Positions 46,976-57,840 of a stretch of DNA of 64,000 nucleotides are shown here, in pieces (position 1 is the stretch's first letter; the number at the start of each line of letters is the position of its first letter). Below the pieces are notes generated by a model. That model saw only the letters and a program-made list of their open reading frames with translations, did not search any database and was not told where the DNA came from. The translations under genes and the position numbers were made by a program. Location: NCBI GenBank assembly GCA_030765065.1, contig CM060984.1:104947488-105011487 (forward strand), read 5' to 3'. The DNA is from Deroplatys truncata (taxonomy: Eukaryota > Arthropoda > Insecta > Mantodea > Mantidae).

Positions 46976-48473
46976 TTTTCGTATCTGTATATCAATTTTA
47001 GTGCTTATATGCAAATCCGAATTTCGTTTAATTTGGGAGGTTACGATCAGGCACTGAGGTATGCATTGCTATGTTTATTGCGCATTATTAGCAACCTTTA
47101 TGGGCGGCTTTGCTAACACCTACGTAGAGTCGTTGTTTTCTTTCGTGGGATTTTATACAATAAGATGGGTTAATTCTTCCTCTCCTCCTTTAAATACTGA
47201 ATTTTTCTAAACTACTACATAAAAATACCAATTTCGCTTTTATTGGTTTACTTGAACGCTTAGGTAAACATTTGAACTTTTTGTTTTTTGGCTCCGCTAG
47301 TTAAAAACACTATACTACTTCAATGCTACTTCATTTTTCTTTTTCATATAGCGCATTTGCAGTTTTATTTCAAATATAATTTAGATAACACTGTATCAGG
47401 GATTTTTAAGATGCAAGTCAAAGATGCGTTTCTAAATCTGAGAAAATTTATTGCAATTAATACCTCTGGATTCAATTACTGTGCTGGGGGGGGGCAGCAA
47501 CATATCAATTTTTTTATCTTATAAAATTCTATGCACTTTTCTGAGCAAAATGACACACAACATGCTTGATTAAAATGGCACAGAACTGCTTTGCTATATA
47601 AATAATGTAATTTGTATCCTATACTAAATGTAAGTTGTATATCTCTCTCATACTTTGAATTGAATTTGTGAAACAATTTATTTTGTCTATACGAGCGAAG
47701 GCTTTCACGGCCGAATTTGATTGATAAATTAGTTAAAGCTTCCGGGCTAGAAGGCCATGGTAAATGTGTAAAGTTATTCACACCATGATGATATTTTATC
47801 GTTGCTTATACTTTAGTAATCTTCATAGAGAATACGATTATCAAAGTTAATTAAATGTTCGGCGATTGCAGAATTATTGTAACGCAATATCACCTATACT
47901 TTTTGATTCTATGTTTTGGTTGACCGTAAAGTCGGGTGTGATTAAGTACGCATAGCAGGGTATTTTTACGCTTATTCGCAATGAAAGGAAAGGCAATGAA
48001 CCTTTTACTGCTTATTAAAGAAGGTTATCTGAATATAATAGTATCAAGCTTTTTTAGCTCACTTTAAATATTTTCATTACAAAAAATATTTAAATATCCT
48101 AAAATAATTTCTAAACAAAATTTTACTTCATTTACAGGTACATTTTTCTCTGAAAATAAACATCAGAACTCTGCCAATGTTTTTTTATTATGATTTTTTA
48201 TAAGTAGCTTAAGATAGCTTGTTACCTATGTCTGTTTGAGGGACTAATTTAATTTTAGAAAAATAGTCACAAGAAAATAATTTTTGGTGTAATGTTTTTA
48301 TCTTTGTTTTCGTGAAAACCATGTAATTTATGATCAAAATCTGTAATCTACCAAATGCAGCTAAGCATTCTGTGCAATCGCAAAAAATGTTCAAACTTCT
48401 GAGTTAAATAGATTTTGAGAAAAGTGTACCTGAAGGTTAAATGACAAAAACAAGGTGAGCACATTGTTACATA
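46976..48473. other. No gene recognised
   Basis: AT-rich. A GC-richer island at 47690-47760 reads CGAAGGCTTTCACGGCCGAA and later CCGGGCTAGAAGGCCATGG. It looks like a repeat fragment, possibly of a Penelope-like or other element, that I cannot assign. Confidence 0.5.
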
Positions 48474-48885
48474 TCAATAAACTGTAACATAAATTGTGTG
48501 CTTACACACTTTTTCTGTAGTAAGATTTTATGTATCACTTACGGTTTACCAATTATAAAAGAGTATTAATTCAGAATGAAGAGGACCTCACAGGCTATCC
48601 CCAAGCAATTCAAGATATACGCTTTATTAGTCATGGAAAAAATCTTAAAGATATGGTACTTTAATGAGAATCGTTAGAGCCATTTTCGAAAAAATACAAC
48701 ATAACGAACATTCTTCCATGCAAAAGGTAGTTTGGGGTGGAGGATTTTCTTGAAAATATTTGTATCGCACCCTTGTAGGATGCTGAACTTGAATACCAAG
48801 TTCGGTATTTAACCGATATTTTGTTTTTGAGTTATGCTGTTCACAGTCACACGGACATACACTCACAGGGATCCTTTTCTAAAAA
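48474..48885 (+). repeat. Interspersed 0.9-kb family, copy 9 (partial)
   Basis: Carries the middle block (GTAGTAAGATTTTATGTATC, GTTTGGGGTGGAGGATTTTC) up to the microsatellite position, and then breaks off at the start of the next copy. Confidence 0.8.
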
Positions 48886-49460
48886 ATCTGATATGCACAT
48901 TCACCTGACTTTCTCTATCCTCTATCGCTTTTACTGGATATACAGATTATTCTTAGGGAAGTTTATATGCCTATTTACTTCATTTTAATCGAGATAAACC
49001 TTTTCGGAAATAGCTGCATTACACATCTCGTTATGGATAAGGGATTAGCGATAGTCACATGTTTAAAAACTGGACGCCTTAAAACTTCAGTCTTTCCAAG
49101 ACATCGCGAGAAACAGCTGAAAATCGACAGGATTTTAAAAGAATGCCTGTGTTGACCAATTCGAACCATAATAACGGATATCTCGAAAATGGCTGATGCC
49201 ACAAAAAGGGATTTGAAATAATTGTTTTAAACAGATCTACAATTTTTGTGTAGTACGTTTTCTCTATGGCTCTTTTGGGTTCATATGTATTTTTTTCTGA
49301 AAATGTTTCTTTATTAAGGGGACATCGAAATTGTATTGGAAATGCACGTTTTGAGGTCCTCTGAACCCAAAATATATATTTTCGGTGATATCTCGGTATC
49401 AAAATGTTGCGTGGAATGTAATACCTTCTCTACCTACTAGGTACGCGGCAGAGAAAGTAA
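48886..49460 (+). repeat. Interspersed 0.9-kb family, copy 10 (shortened)
   Basis: Starts AAATCTGATATGCACATTCA then CCTGACTTTCTCTATC and ends GCGGCAGAGAAAGTAAAA. Part of the interior is replaced, and an inverted segment is present (see 49324-49517). Confidence 0.8.
49324..49372. repeat. 49-bp perfect inverted repeat, left arm
   Basis: Exact reverse complement of 49469-49517, with a 96-base spacer. It contains the family's GTTTTGAGGTCCTCTGAACC block in the orientation opposite to the surrounding copy. Confidence 0.95.
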
Positions 49461-49695
49461 AAAGGCTCTTTTGGGTTCAGAGGACCTCAAAACGTGCATT
49501 TCCAATACAATTTCGATATCGAATTTTTGTGTAGTATGCAATATTTCCTCCACTTAATATACACTATGTGATCAAAAGTATCCGGACACCCCCATAAACA
49601 TACGTTTTTCATCTTAGGTGCATTGTGCTGCCACCTACTGCCTGGTACTTATTATCCGCGACCTCAGTAGTCATTAGACATCGTAAAACAGCAGA

Positions 49696-50021
49696 ATGGG
49701 ACACACGGACTTCGAACGTGGTCAGGTGATTGGGTGTCACTTGTGTCAGAAGTCTGTACGCGAGATTTCCACTCTCCTAAACATCCCTAGGTCCACTGTT
49801 TCTGATGTGATAGTGAAATGGAAACGTGAAGGGACATGTACGGCACAAAAGCGTACAGGCCGACCTCGTTTGTTGACTGACAAGGACCGCCGACATTTGA
49901 GGAAGGTCGTAAAGAGTAATAGGCAGACATCTATCCGGGCCATCACACAGGAATTCCAAACCGCATCAGGATCCACTCCAAGTACTATGACAGTTAGGCT
50001 TGAGGTGAGAAACCTTGGATT
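49696..50021 (+). pseudogene. Tc1-type transposase, N-terminal half
   Basis: From the ATG the frame shows the paired-like double HTH (residues about 5-40: FERGQVIG...IPRSTVSDVIVKW), the GRPR minor-groove hook (residues 55-58) and the second HTH (IRAITQEF). It is open up to the LTR insertion after residues LGF. The start fits the family (short 5' UTR after the terminal repeat). This part would bind the transposon ends. Confidence 0.93.
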
Positions 50022-50955
50022 TGTGGCAGTATTTTATATCACAACAATGTAAATGCCAGAGTGATTATAGTGTAAATAAGCATTATTGTATGACAATGAT
50101 TTGAGATGTTTGTTAATTATAAGCATTGTTAGGAAATAAGTTTACACGGCCTCACTGAAACTGACAATAGGAGCGGGTAACAATGAGCGAGGGGGTGAGT
50201 TGTTTATCAATCAATAGAGACAAGCAAATGAAGTCAGAGTAGCGCGCGTTTCTTTAGAAATGGAGGGAATTTCTTCCCTAGAGCATGTGTGTTCGTAATT
50301 TTGATTGGATATAAAAATAGACGCTAATGTTGGCGCGTTTTATTAACCAATAGCAGCTCGGTTATAATCTTTAGGCATATCGGGTGAGGGAGTATAAATT
50401 CCGTGCTAGAGACAGGTTTCGTTCAGTCCAACAGAAGCATTCGCGGTAATACGTCGTGCAGTCCAACAGAATCATACAAAGGTTATACGTCGCTCAGTTC
50501 ATCAGAATCACTCGCGGGTTACATGTCCCACAGTTTAACAGAATCTCTCGCGTCGTAAACTTAGTTATAAATGTGAAATATGCGAATTAATAATGTGCAG
50601 CAAATAAGTGATTATAGTAACATACAAAATATAACAGTTTCAGTCGGGCGTGTATCAAGAATAATTATGTGAAATGAATAAAGTGTGACGGCAATAAAAG
50701 TGTAAAAACAAATTCTTTTATCAGTGTTATCATTCAGTAATAAATCCTTTCCGTTTACACACCCTGTTTAAGAGATATGCTCGACTGAGAAATAATAGCT
50801 AGCCGGAGGACAAAGAACCCAAAATTCGAACTAGTAATACAATGACAGGCGCTCAGCAAAAGATAACACGAAGTGACCGCGACAAATTGGCTTCCATACG
50901 TGGTCCAGATAAACATGAAGCATCTTCCAACTACCAACAAATATAATCTACTTCA
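50022..50955 (+). mobile_element. LTR-B element remnant (LTR plus primer-site leader) in Tc1-like element 1
   Basis: 50022-50884 is a second copy of LTR-B (TGTGGCAG...CGACA; TATAAA at 50393). It is followed by 71 extra bases starting AATTGGCTTCCATACGTGG, which look like a mutated primer-binding site and leader. The whole insertion is flanked by GATT (50018-50021 and 50956-50959). After the second GATT the Tc1 frame resumes exactly (codons for L-G-F then H-G-R). So this is not a simple solo LTR: the rest of the element and almost all of the second LTR have been deleted. Confidence 0.85.
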
Positions 50956-50959
50956 GATT

Positions 50960-51658
50960 CCATGGTCGAGCGGCTGCTCATAAGCCACACATCTTGCAGG
51001 AAAATGCCAAACGACGCCTCGCTTGGTGTAAGGAGAGTCAACATTACACGATTGAACAGTGGCAAAACGTTGTGTGGAGTGACGAATCACGGCACACAAT
51101 GTGGCGATCCGATGGCAGGGTGTGGGTATGGCGAATGCCTCCCGGTGAACGTCATCTACCAGCGTGTGTAGTGCCAACAGTGAAATTCGGAGGCGGTGGT
51201 GTTATGGCGTGGTCGTGTTTTTCCTGGAGGGGGCTTGTACCCCTTGTTGTTTTGCGTGGCACGATCATAGCGGAGACCTACATTGATATTTTAAGCACCT
51301 TCTTGCTTCCCACTGTTGAAGAGCAACTGGGGGATGGCGATTGTATCTTTCAACACGATCGAGCACCTGTTCATACTGCATGGGCTATGGCGGAGTGGTT
51401 ACACGACAATAACATCCCTGTAATGGACTGGCCTGCACAGAGTCCTGAGTTGAATCCTATAGAACACCTTTGGGATGTTTTGGAACGCCAACTTCGTGCC
51501 CCAGGCCTCACCGACCTACATCGGTACCTCTCCACAGTTCCGCACTCCGTGAAGAATATGCTGCCATTCCCCAAGAAACCTTCCAGAACATAATTGAAAG
51601 TATGCCTGCGAGAGTGAGCACTGCCATCAAGGCTAAGGGTGGGCCAACACCATATTGA
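50960..51658 (+). pseudogene. Tc1-type transposase, C-terminal catalytic half
   Basis: Resumes with HGRAAAHKP and carries the full DD34E triad. The first Asp is in VVWSDESRH, the second in CIFQHDRAPVH, and the Glu is in PELNPIEHLW, with 34 residues between the second Asp and the Glu. The Gly-rich box KFGGGGVMAW is intact. A frameshift near 51510-51540 moves the last about 40 residues (EYAAIPQETFQNIIESMPAR to the stop at 51658) into another frame. The catalytic residues are all kept, so decay is recent. Confidence 0.93.
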
Positions 51659-51765
51659 CTTCCAGCATTACCGATGGAGGGCGCCACGAATATGTCATTT
51701 TCAGCCAGTTGTCTGGATACTTTTGATCACGTAGTGTAGGTAAGTGGTAGAGAAAGTAATAAAGT

Positions 51766-52380
51766 TCAAATGAAATTTTATTTTCTAAATGGTAAACTGT
51801 TAAATAAAATTAACAACTCTTGTTGGCTAATTTAACATGAGCAATACAGGAATTCTTGACTCCCATTAAGAGAATGTGCGTATACCTCAGATTTTGCAAA
51901 ACTACTGGCAATAGTGTAATCATCACGGCGTACAACCAACGCATTCTTCACAATTTGCAGAACCATCCTGCTTTCGGTTGTCGGGTTACATAAAGAATTA
52001 AGATAATTTATATAGCAATTCTACAGTAATCGAATATTTTCCCCAATAGGGAATGGAGAAAATTTCTAGATCTTGCATGAAAATTGCTGTACATTGCGAT
52101 ATAGAAATTGTGCACTGTGGATAAAAAGTAATTCAATGAATTCATAATTTCACTGTGAACATTAAATCTCAATGTTTGGCCAACAAAATAAGCTTATGCT
52201 CCTTTCGCCCCTCAAACGCTACGCAATTTATAAACCTTACGGGGAGTATAAATGGTGATTTTCGTCCTATTCTCCTCCCCCCATTTTCAAGGTATTTAAA
52301 TTCTTAGCTACTTTTGATGCAACTGTTATAGCGGTACATCAATTAGAAATAGTCTAAAAATATTATTCAAATTAATTTTT
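51766..52380. other. No gene recognised
   Basis: AT-rich spacer between two copies of the 0.9-kb family. Confidence 0.6.
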
Positions 52381-52400
52381 CATACTTTCCCTACTATGTA

Positions 52401-53883
52401 CAAAACCTAAGAACGAAAGTAATCTTGGCATGCTGTTACACTGCCAAGTAACATAGCTCGATGAAACTTGAATCATAAATAGAACTAACCGAAATATGAA
52501 TTAGACGAACAGAAACGCCACTTTTATTCATAGACCATAAGCTACACTAAAGTCAATACGACATATGATGGCTCTCTAGATTTACAGAAACAGATACATG
52601 ATGCTTAAAAGGGTGTATGATCACCACGGACAGCAATGTATGCTCTGCATCGTGCACCCATGCTGGCCACAAGGTTGGTAAGCAGCTCTTGTGGTAGAGC
52701 GTTCCATTCCTCCACCAGCGCTGTTGACAACTGTTGGATGGTCGTTGGTGCATGAGGATGTGCTGCAATGCATCTCCCCAAAGCATCCCAAACGTGTTCG
52801 ATGGGATTATAAATCGGAGGAACGGGCAGGCCAGTCCATTCGCGGAATATTCTCTCGTTCCAAGAGATCCTCCACCTGGGCTCTTCGATGCGGTCGCGCA
52901 TTGTCATTCATAAAAATGAAATCAGGGCCGACTGCACCCCTGAAAAGACGCACATGGGGAAGGAGTGCAGTACCACAATAACGTTGACCAGTGAGCGTAC
53001 CGTGTTCAAAGATTTGGAGGTCGGTGCGCCCATGCAACCTTATGCTTCCCCAAACCATAACACCCGGACCACCAAAACGATCATGTTCAAGGATGTTCCT
53101 GGGTTCATTACGTGTTCCCACCTCTCGTCAGATGAGGGTACGTCGAGAATCACTACTTAGACTGAATCTGCTCTCATCCGAGAAGAGCACGCGAACCCGT
53201 TCATCGTTGATCCAATTTTGGTCTTGGGACCATCGCAAACGGTGGCGCGGTTGCCAATGGAACACAACGTACTGGCCGTCGGGCAAAGAGACCACCTCTG
53301 TGTAGTCAACGTGCCACTGTGTATCGTGATATTGTCCTGTTAAATGTGGTTGCAATTGCATCCGCTGTTTGGCCTGGGTCCCTTCTTGCCTGTTGCACAA
53401 TGTAGCGGTCATCTGCTGCTGTAGTTGAGCGTGGTCGACCACACCTCCCCTTGGGACAGCAGTGCCTGCGGTTTGGAAGGTTCCCCATGCACATGAAACA
53501 ATGCTGTGAGCAATTCCTAACTCTTGAGCAACACTCGTCACACTTGGCCCTTCTTCCAATTTCCCGATGATTCTTCCCCGTGTGAAGTCATCCAAATGGT
53601 GTCTACGGACCATGTTGCAATGAAGAACACTACTACAGGGCACCGTAACAGATCGCTAATTGCCACACACCATCTTGTCCTGTTTCGTCAACTGCCCCGT
53701 GTTGCGGGACCAGACCCATTTGGCACTATAGGCTCGCTACACTCACGCCATGTGACGTCCAGCTTTCTGTGTACGTGTGAGAGACCTCTGGCAACATGCT
53801 CCCGCACCTTCATCTACTTCCACCAAGTAGTTCATTTGTTATGTCACTTTACCGATCTCGTCCTTAGGTTTTGCACACCAGTG
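52401..53883 (-). mobile_element. Tc1-like transposon 2
   Basis: About 1.48 kb between TA dinucleotides (52399-52400 and 53884-53885). The left end begins CAAAACCTAAGAACGA. The reverse complement of the right end is CACTGGTGTGCAAAACCTAA then GGACGA. The left end thus lacks, or has mutated, the outer CACTGGTGTG part. It carries one transposase gene on the minus strand. It is a different family from element 1 in both termini and protein. Confidence 0.85.
52605..53643 (-). pseudogene. Tc1-like transposase, nearly intact
   Basis: Minus strand. The first part (53643-53128) has the HTH region (ARGI-like TRGRIIGKLEEG, VAQELGIAHSIVS) and the first catalytic Asp in LFSDESRFSL. An in-frame TGA at 53125-53127 stands where Trp is usual. 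The frame then continues (53121-52807) with the GGPGVMVWG box and the second Asp in FIFMNDNARPH. A frameshift near 52815 leads to the frame with NPIEHVWD (third acidic residue) and the end VRGDHTPF at 52605. Second Asp to Glu spacing is 34 residues, i.e. DD34E. Only one stop and one frameshift separate it from an open gene. Confidence 0.92.
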
Positions 53884-54011
53884 TAGGTGGAGAAGGTATT
53901 GCATTCAATCACAAAATTCGATACCAAAATTTCAATAGAATACATGCTTTGAAGCCTCCGAATAAAAACAAGGCATTTAAAAAAAAAAGGTCCGTGTGTA
54001 TGTATGTGTTT

Positions 54012-55035
54012 TGAAACGGCAACTCTAGGCCGAGCCCGAGAACTGTAATTATAGATAATTTATTAACTAACTTTTATTGATGTTAAATCATACTATGTAA
54101 ATATCTTTTTCTCATACTGCTTGTTTATTTTAAGAAGGGTGATTTAACGTTATGTATGTATCTAGGTTACTTATATTAGTAGAGTTATAAATGGTTTAAT
54201 GTAAATAATTTAAGCGCTATGTTAAAATACTGTCCACGACGAAATGTTTTAGCTACAGGAATAGTGCTTTCGAAGGCAGAAAATCTAGTTTTATGACACC
54301 TCTTTGGGTCGCAGGGCCATTATTCCTACAGCGAGGGTGTAACGCCTTTGTCCCTTTATTTGATAATACGCCGTGACCAAGTGAGAGAGACAGATAGCTT
54401 AACGGTAAATGTAGGAAAAGCCGCGATTTATATTAAACTTGGACCAATGACATCCCTGGAAGTTTATACGAAATAGTTAGACGCGTCGAGTGGCGCTAAA
54501 AAGGGACCAATAGGAAAGGAAGCAGCCTCAGTAGCCTGCGACTATAAATGGATCTGTTTGGAGCAAATTCGGGACAGTTTTGTCATGTGTGGTCAGGGAG
54601 AGATGCTGCAGGATGTGTGAGATATCGCGCCAAAAAAGGGAAGCAAGACAGTTTTAGAAACACACCTAAGATCCGCTACTCGTAAAGAGATAATAAGCAT
54701 ATTTAAACTTCGTGTCATATCCGCGCCGCATTTTAACAGCGGTGGACAGTATTTTACGGCGACAATACCAATGTTGTATACTACGAGTGTTAATTAAATA
54801 AAAAGAAACGGCAGTGTCATCTTCTCATAACCAAAGCACGTGTCTTCCTATATCACCACCCGAGATCTACGCTTTCCTTTACCGAGGATAAGTCCATGCT
54901 CCTATATAGTTTAAAGAAAACTACTGCAGCTAGCCGAGGATAAAATTGAAGAGAACCAGCACACTGCGAACTTCTGGAACCAACGGGAGAAGCATCAAGG
55001 TAAACCTACAGCAACGGACGGAGGTGACTGCCGCA
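54012..55035 (+). repeat. 5' LTR
   Basis: Starts TGAAACGGCAACTC and ends GACTGCCGCA. TATAAA at 54543-54548 and AATAAA at 54797-54802 mark U3, R and U5. The 3' LTR is nearly identical. It lacks about 11 bases of the ATAAATGGTTTA stretch near 54190 and has three extra bases (GAG) near its end. Confidence 0.93.
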
Positions 55036-55038
55036 AAC

Positions 55039-55056
55039 TGGCGCCCAACGTGGGGC
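55039..55056 (+). promoter_or_regulatory. Primer-binding site, tRNA-Lys type
   Basis: TGGCGCCCAACGTGGGGC starts three bases after the 5' LTR. This 18-base sequence is the known complement of the 3' end of tRNA-Lys1,2, also used by foamy viruses. It primes minus-strand cDNA synthesis. Confidence 0.9.
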
Positions 55057-55401
55057 TCGAAGGGAAGACCAACACGAAGGGAAGACCAACTCAAACGGAG
55101 GACTAGGAAACAACGAATAGAGGAAGAATCTTCAGAGGAAAGGGGCACAGCAGAACAAAATTACAACGCGAACTTCTAGTCTACCTACGTGGGACAACAA
55201 AACAGCTGAGAGCATCGCTTCTAGAAATTCATCTGGATTCGAACCCAGGACGCATCAATTAACGTAGGAGAAAATACAGGTTAGAACATTTATACAAAAA
55301 CAAACAAAAAGGCATGCAGAGTAGTGACTCAGTTTTGTGAACACATGTTATTGAGAGGGGGTAAAGTCGTTACTAGGGAGGTAGAACTTGCTAACGGAAC
55401 C

Positions 55402-57339
55402 ATGAGTAGGTCAAGGGAAGATTTGGAAGAACTGAATATAGGGAGGCCATTGTCAGCATAACACCAGATGGAGAAAATATGGGTGAAGCAGAGGTAGAAG
55501 TTAGACTGGAAAGGCAACCACCGATTGAACAGGTCATTGACGCAGGTCAGAACCAGCTGATGATATTCCTCCAACAATTGAGCACAAAGATAGAGGGGGA
55601 ATTAGGTGAGCAAAGTAAAAACTTAGAAACATTAAGTGAACAAAGTAAGAATTTAGAGGGGAAATTAGGTGAGCAGAGTAAGGTATTAGAAAGAAATTTG
55701 AATGAACAAAATAAAAATTTAGAAGGGAAATTAAATGAGCAGAGTATACAGATAGGCGAATATGTCAGAGAGGAAAACAGGAAGATGAGAGGTGTATTAG
55801 CTCAGGAGATGAGGGAATATTTAGGTGAACAGGTCACCCGATTATAAAGTCAGTTGGACTCTAAATTCAGTAAGCAAGGGAAGGTAGTGCAAGAGATTCA
55901 GGCAGGACAACTATGTCTAAAAAACGATGTAGAAAAACTAAGGAAGGATGTAGAAACAGAATTAAGTGTTACCAGCTTAGCCATAAAGGAGCAATTGGAT
56001 GATGACTTAAGAGCTGTAAATGTTTCTTTAAAAAAAACAAAGTACCTTAGAATCTAACATCCAAAGGGAGTTCAGAGAATTTAGAACAGTGGTAGAAAAG
56101 GATCAGGGAAAGATAAATGAACTTTCGTCAAAAATAACGGAACAGCTCTCAAATCATCATGAAATTGTGAAGAGGGTTGAAGAGCATGAAAATTGTGTAA
56201 AGGAGTTAAAACGCTCTATTAGTAGACTTGGGATAAGTGTGAGACAGAGTGATGATAGCTCACCCAGTGAAACTAGCACCACTTTTAGGGAGGCAAATGG
56301 AGGTCAAAGTCCAGCTGCCGACCCATATAATTTCAATTCAGGGCACCAATGTACATCTAACCATGCAAGCAATGCAAACTACCATTTATTAAATGAGATA
56401 GGGGTACCTACTTTCGAGGAAAATTCGGCTGATAATCCTAAACAATACCTAAATGACCTTGAGGAGTATTTCCGCTTAAAGCAAATTCCGCACGAGCTAA
56501 AGATGTTAATCGTCCGTAAAGGTTTACGTCAAAGGGTTCTCCAATGGTTAAGATTGACTTTGGGAGAGAATAATAATTTTGAATATTTCAGAAGGGCATT
56601 TTTGAATAAGTATTGGAGTACTAATACTCAGAACCAGGTGAGATCTATCCTAGTTAATGGCAAGTACGATGAACGCGGAAACCTAAGCATGGTAGATTAT
56701 TTACTAACTAAAGCACAAAGTAGTAGACTAATCGAGCCACCCATAAGTGAGAGGGATTTCATCAACATGATTGTACCCCATTATCCAGAACGCATACACC
56801 ATTACCTACTCATTGCGAAGCCAAATTCTATTCCCGAATTGATTGAGTTGGTATCATCATTCGAGACAAGTAGTAGGAACCACGGACAAAACTATACAGT
56901 TCGACCAATACCGGATAATGCAAGGAATGCGAACTGGAGAGGAAACGCGAGAGGGAACTATAACCCCAGAGAGAGATACTGGAACGACGTGCCTCAATCC
57001 GGGAACAGAAACTGTCAAAATAACCGTTTCAGGAGGGAAGGTGATAACCAATATCACATAAATGCTATACAAACCAGACCAAGATACAGGGGCCGTTTTA
57101 ACTATAGGAGAGGCAGGAACAATGAAAACAGATCCAGGGAACATTATTTTTCTGACCGAGGGGAAAGCGATGTAGGAGAGAGGTATGACGAAAATTACCC
57201 AGAAAGAAACGAAAGGAGAGAGAGACCTTCCCGGGGACATTTTAGAGGAAGCAGAGCAAACTATAGGCAAACCCAGAGAGAGGGAAATGTGGAAGAGAAT
57301 AGCGGAGCACCAAATAGTGTCGATAACCCGGAAAACTAA
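55402..57339 (+). pseudogene. gag, with one stop and two frameshifts
   Basis: Likely start ATG at 55402 (MSRSREDLEELNIGRPLS); one indel near 55455 separates it from the next frame starting at 55479. The N-terminal third has repeated 11-residue units of the type LGEQSKNLEGK (55600-55780), a predicted coiled coil. A TAA at 55845 and a frameshift in an A8 run near 56032 interrupt it. The 416-codon part (56089-57339) holds the capsid-like region (VPTFEENSADNPKQYLNDLE ... ELIELVSSFE), as in Retrotrans_gag. The tail is rich in Arg, Asn and Gly with RGR motifs, and there is no CCHC zinc knuckle. Confidence 0.85.
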
Positions 57340-57507
57340 GACAGGATCCAATCAAGAGCTCGGAGCGGATTCTAAGCGCGCAAAATTCTCAAATAAATAG
57401 CGAATGTAAAACAGGGCTAAACAATGATTTTATATTAGGAGAACTGATGGGTGAGATTCAAAATTATTTGGAAAAGGAATAAATGAGATGAGGAAAATCA
57501 ATTACAC

Positions 57508-57608
57508 GTGATAAGTACCGCTTCAAGAGGTTTAAGTCAAATAGAGAAAAATGCTTCGGTCACCGAATTAGAGATCTGTGCTGTGTATTACGCACTACAG
57601 AAATTTAG

Positions 57609-57661
<53 letters not shown>

Positions 57662-57840
57662 ACAGAAGGTTACTATATACACAGATCATGTGAGTCTTTC
57701 AGTTATGAAACGTTGTCGGCTTACGAGTACTAAATTATCTAGGTACATCCATGAGATTCTTTCGTATGATGTTGAGGTGAAACACATTCCAGGAAAAACA
57801 AATGTCTATAGCGATTTCCTGTCTAGGTTACATAACAGTG
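57508..57840 (+). pseudogene. RNase H fragment of pol, broken by an (AT)n microsatellite
   Basis: Begins in the middle of pol with VISTASRGLSQIEKNASVTE then LEICAVYYALQKFRSYIY, the Gypsy RNase H start. The (AT)n run at 57612-57657 sits where the next residues should be and shifts the frame. It continues as TDHVSLSVMK and ends VKHIPGKTNVYSDFLSRLH, the usual RNase H end. Protease and RT are missing upstream: the gag stop is only 170 bases away, so a deletion lies at about 57400-57505. Confidence 0.88.
57612..57657. repeat. (AT)n microsatellite inside RNase H
   Basis: A pure AT alternation of about 46 bases. It translates as a Tyr-Ile repeat and is not ancestral coding sequence. Confidence 0.95.

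Larger units (their letters stand above)
49562..51736 (+). mobile_element. Tc1-like transposon 1, split by an LTR element
   Basis: Terminal inverted repeats: left CACTATGTGATCAAAAGTAT, right (reverse complement) CACTACGTGATCAAAAGTAT, both continuing CC(G/A)GACA. TA lies on both sides (49560-49561 and 51737-51738). Without the 934-bp insertion the element would be about 1.24 kb, normal for Tc1. One transposase gene runs left to right. The LTR insertion and one frameshift disable it. Confidence 0.95.
49462..51765 (+). repeat. Interspersed 0.9-kb family, 3' end fragment split by a Tc1-like element
   Basis: 49462-49561 carries the block just before the end (GAATTTTTGTGTAGTATGCA). The last bases TAGGTAAGTGGTAGAGAAAGT resume after the Tc1-like element at 51737. 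49469-49517 is the right arm of the 49-bp inverted repeat. Confidence 0.8.

Noticed and set aside
56857-57351. 164-codon minus frame opposite gag
   Set aside because: It is a shadow of the open gag frame on the other strand.
57508-57693. Frame with a long Tyr-Ile repeat read as a novel protein
   Set aside because: The repeat is an (AT)n tract inside a broken RNase H.
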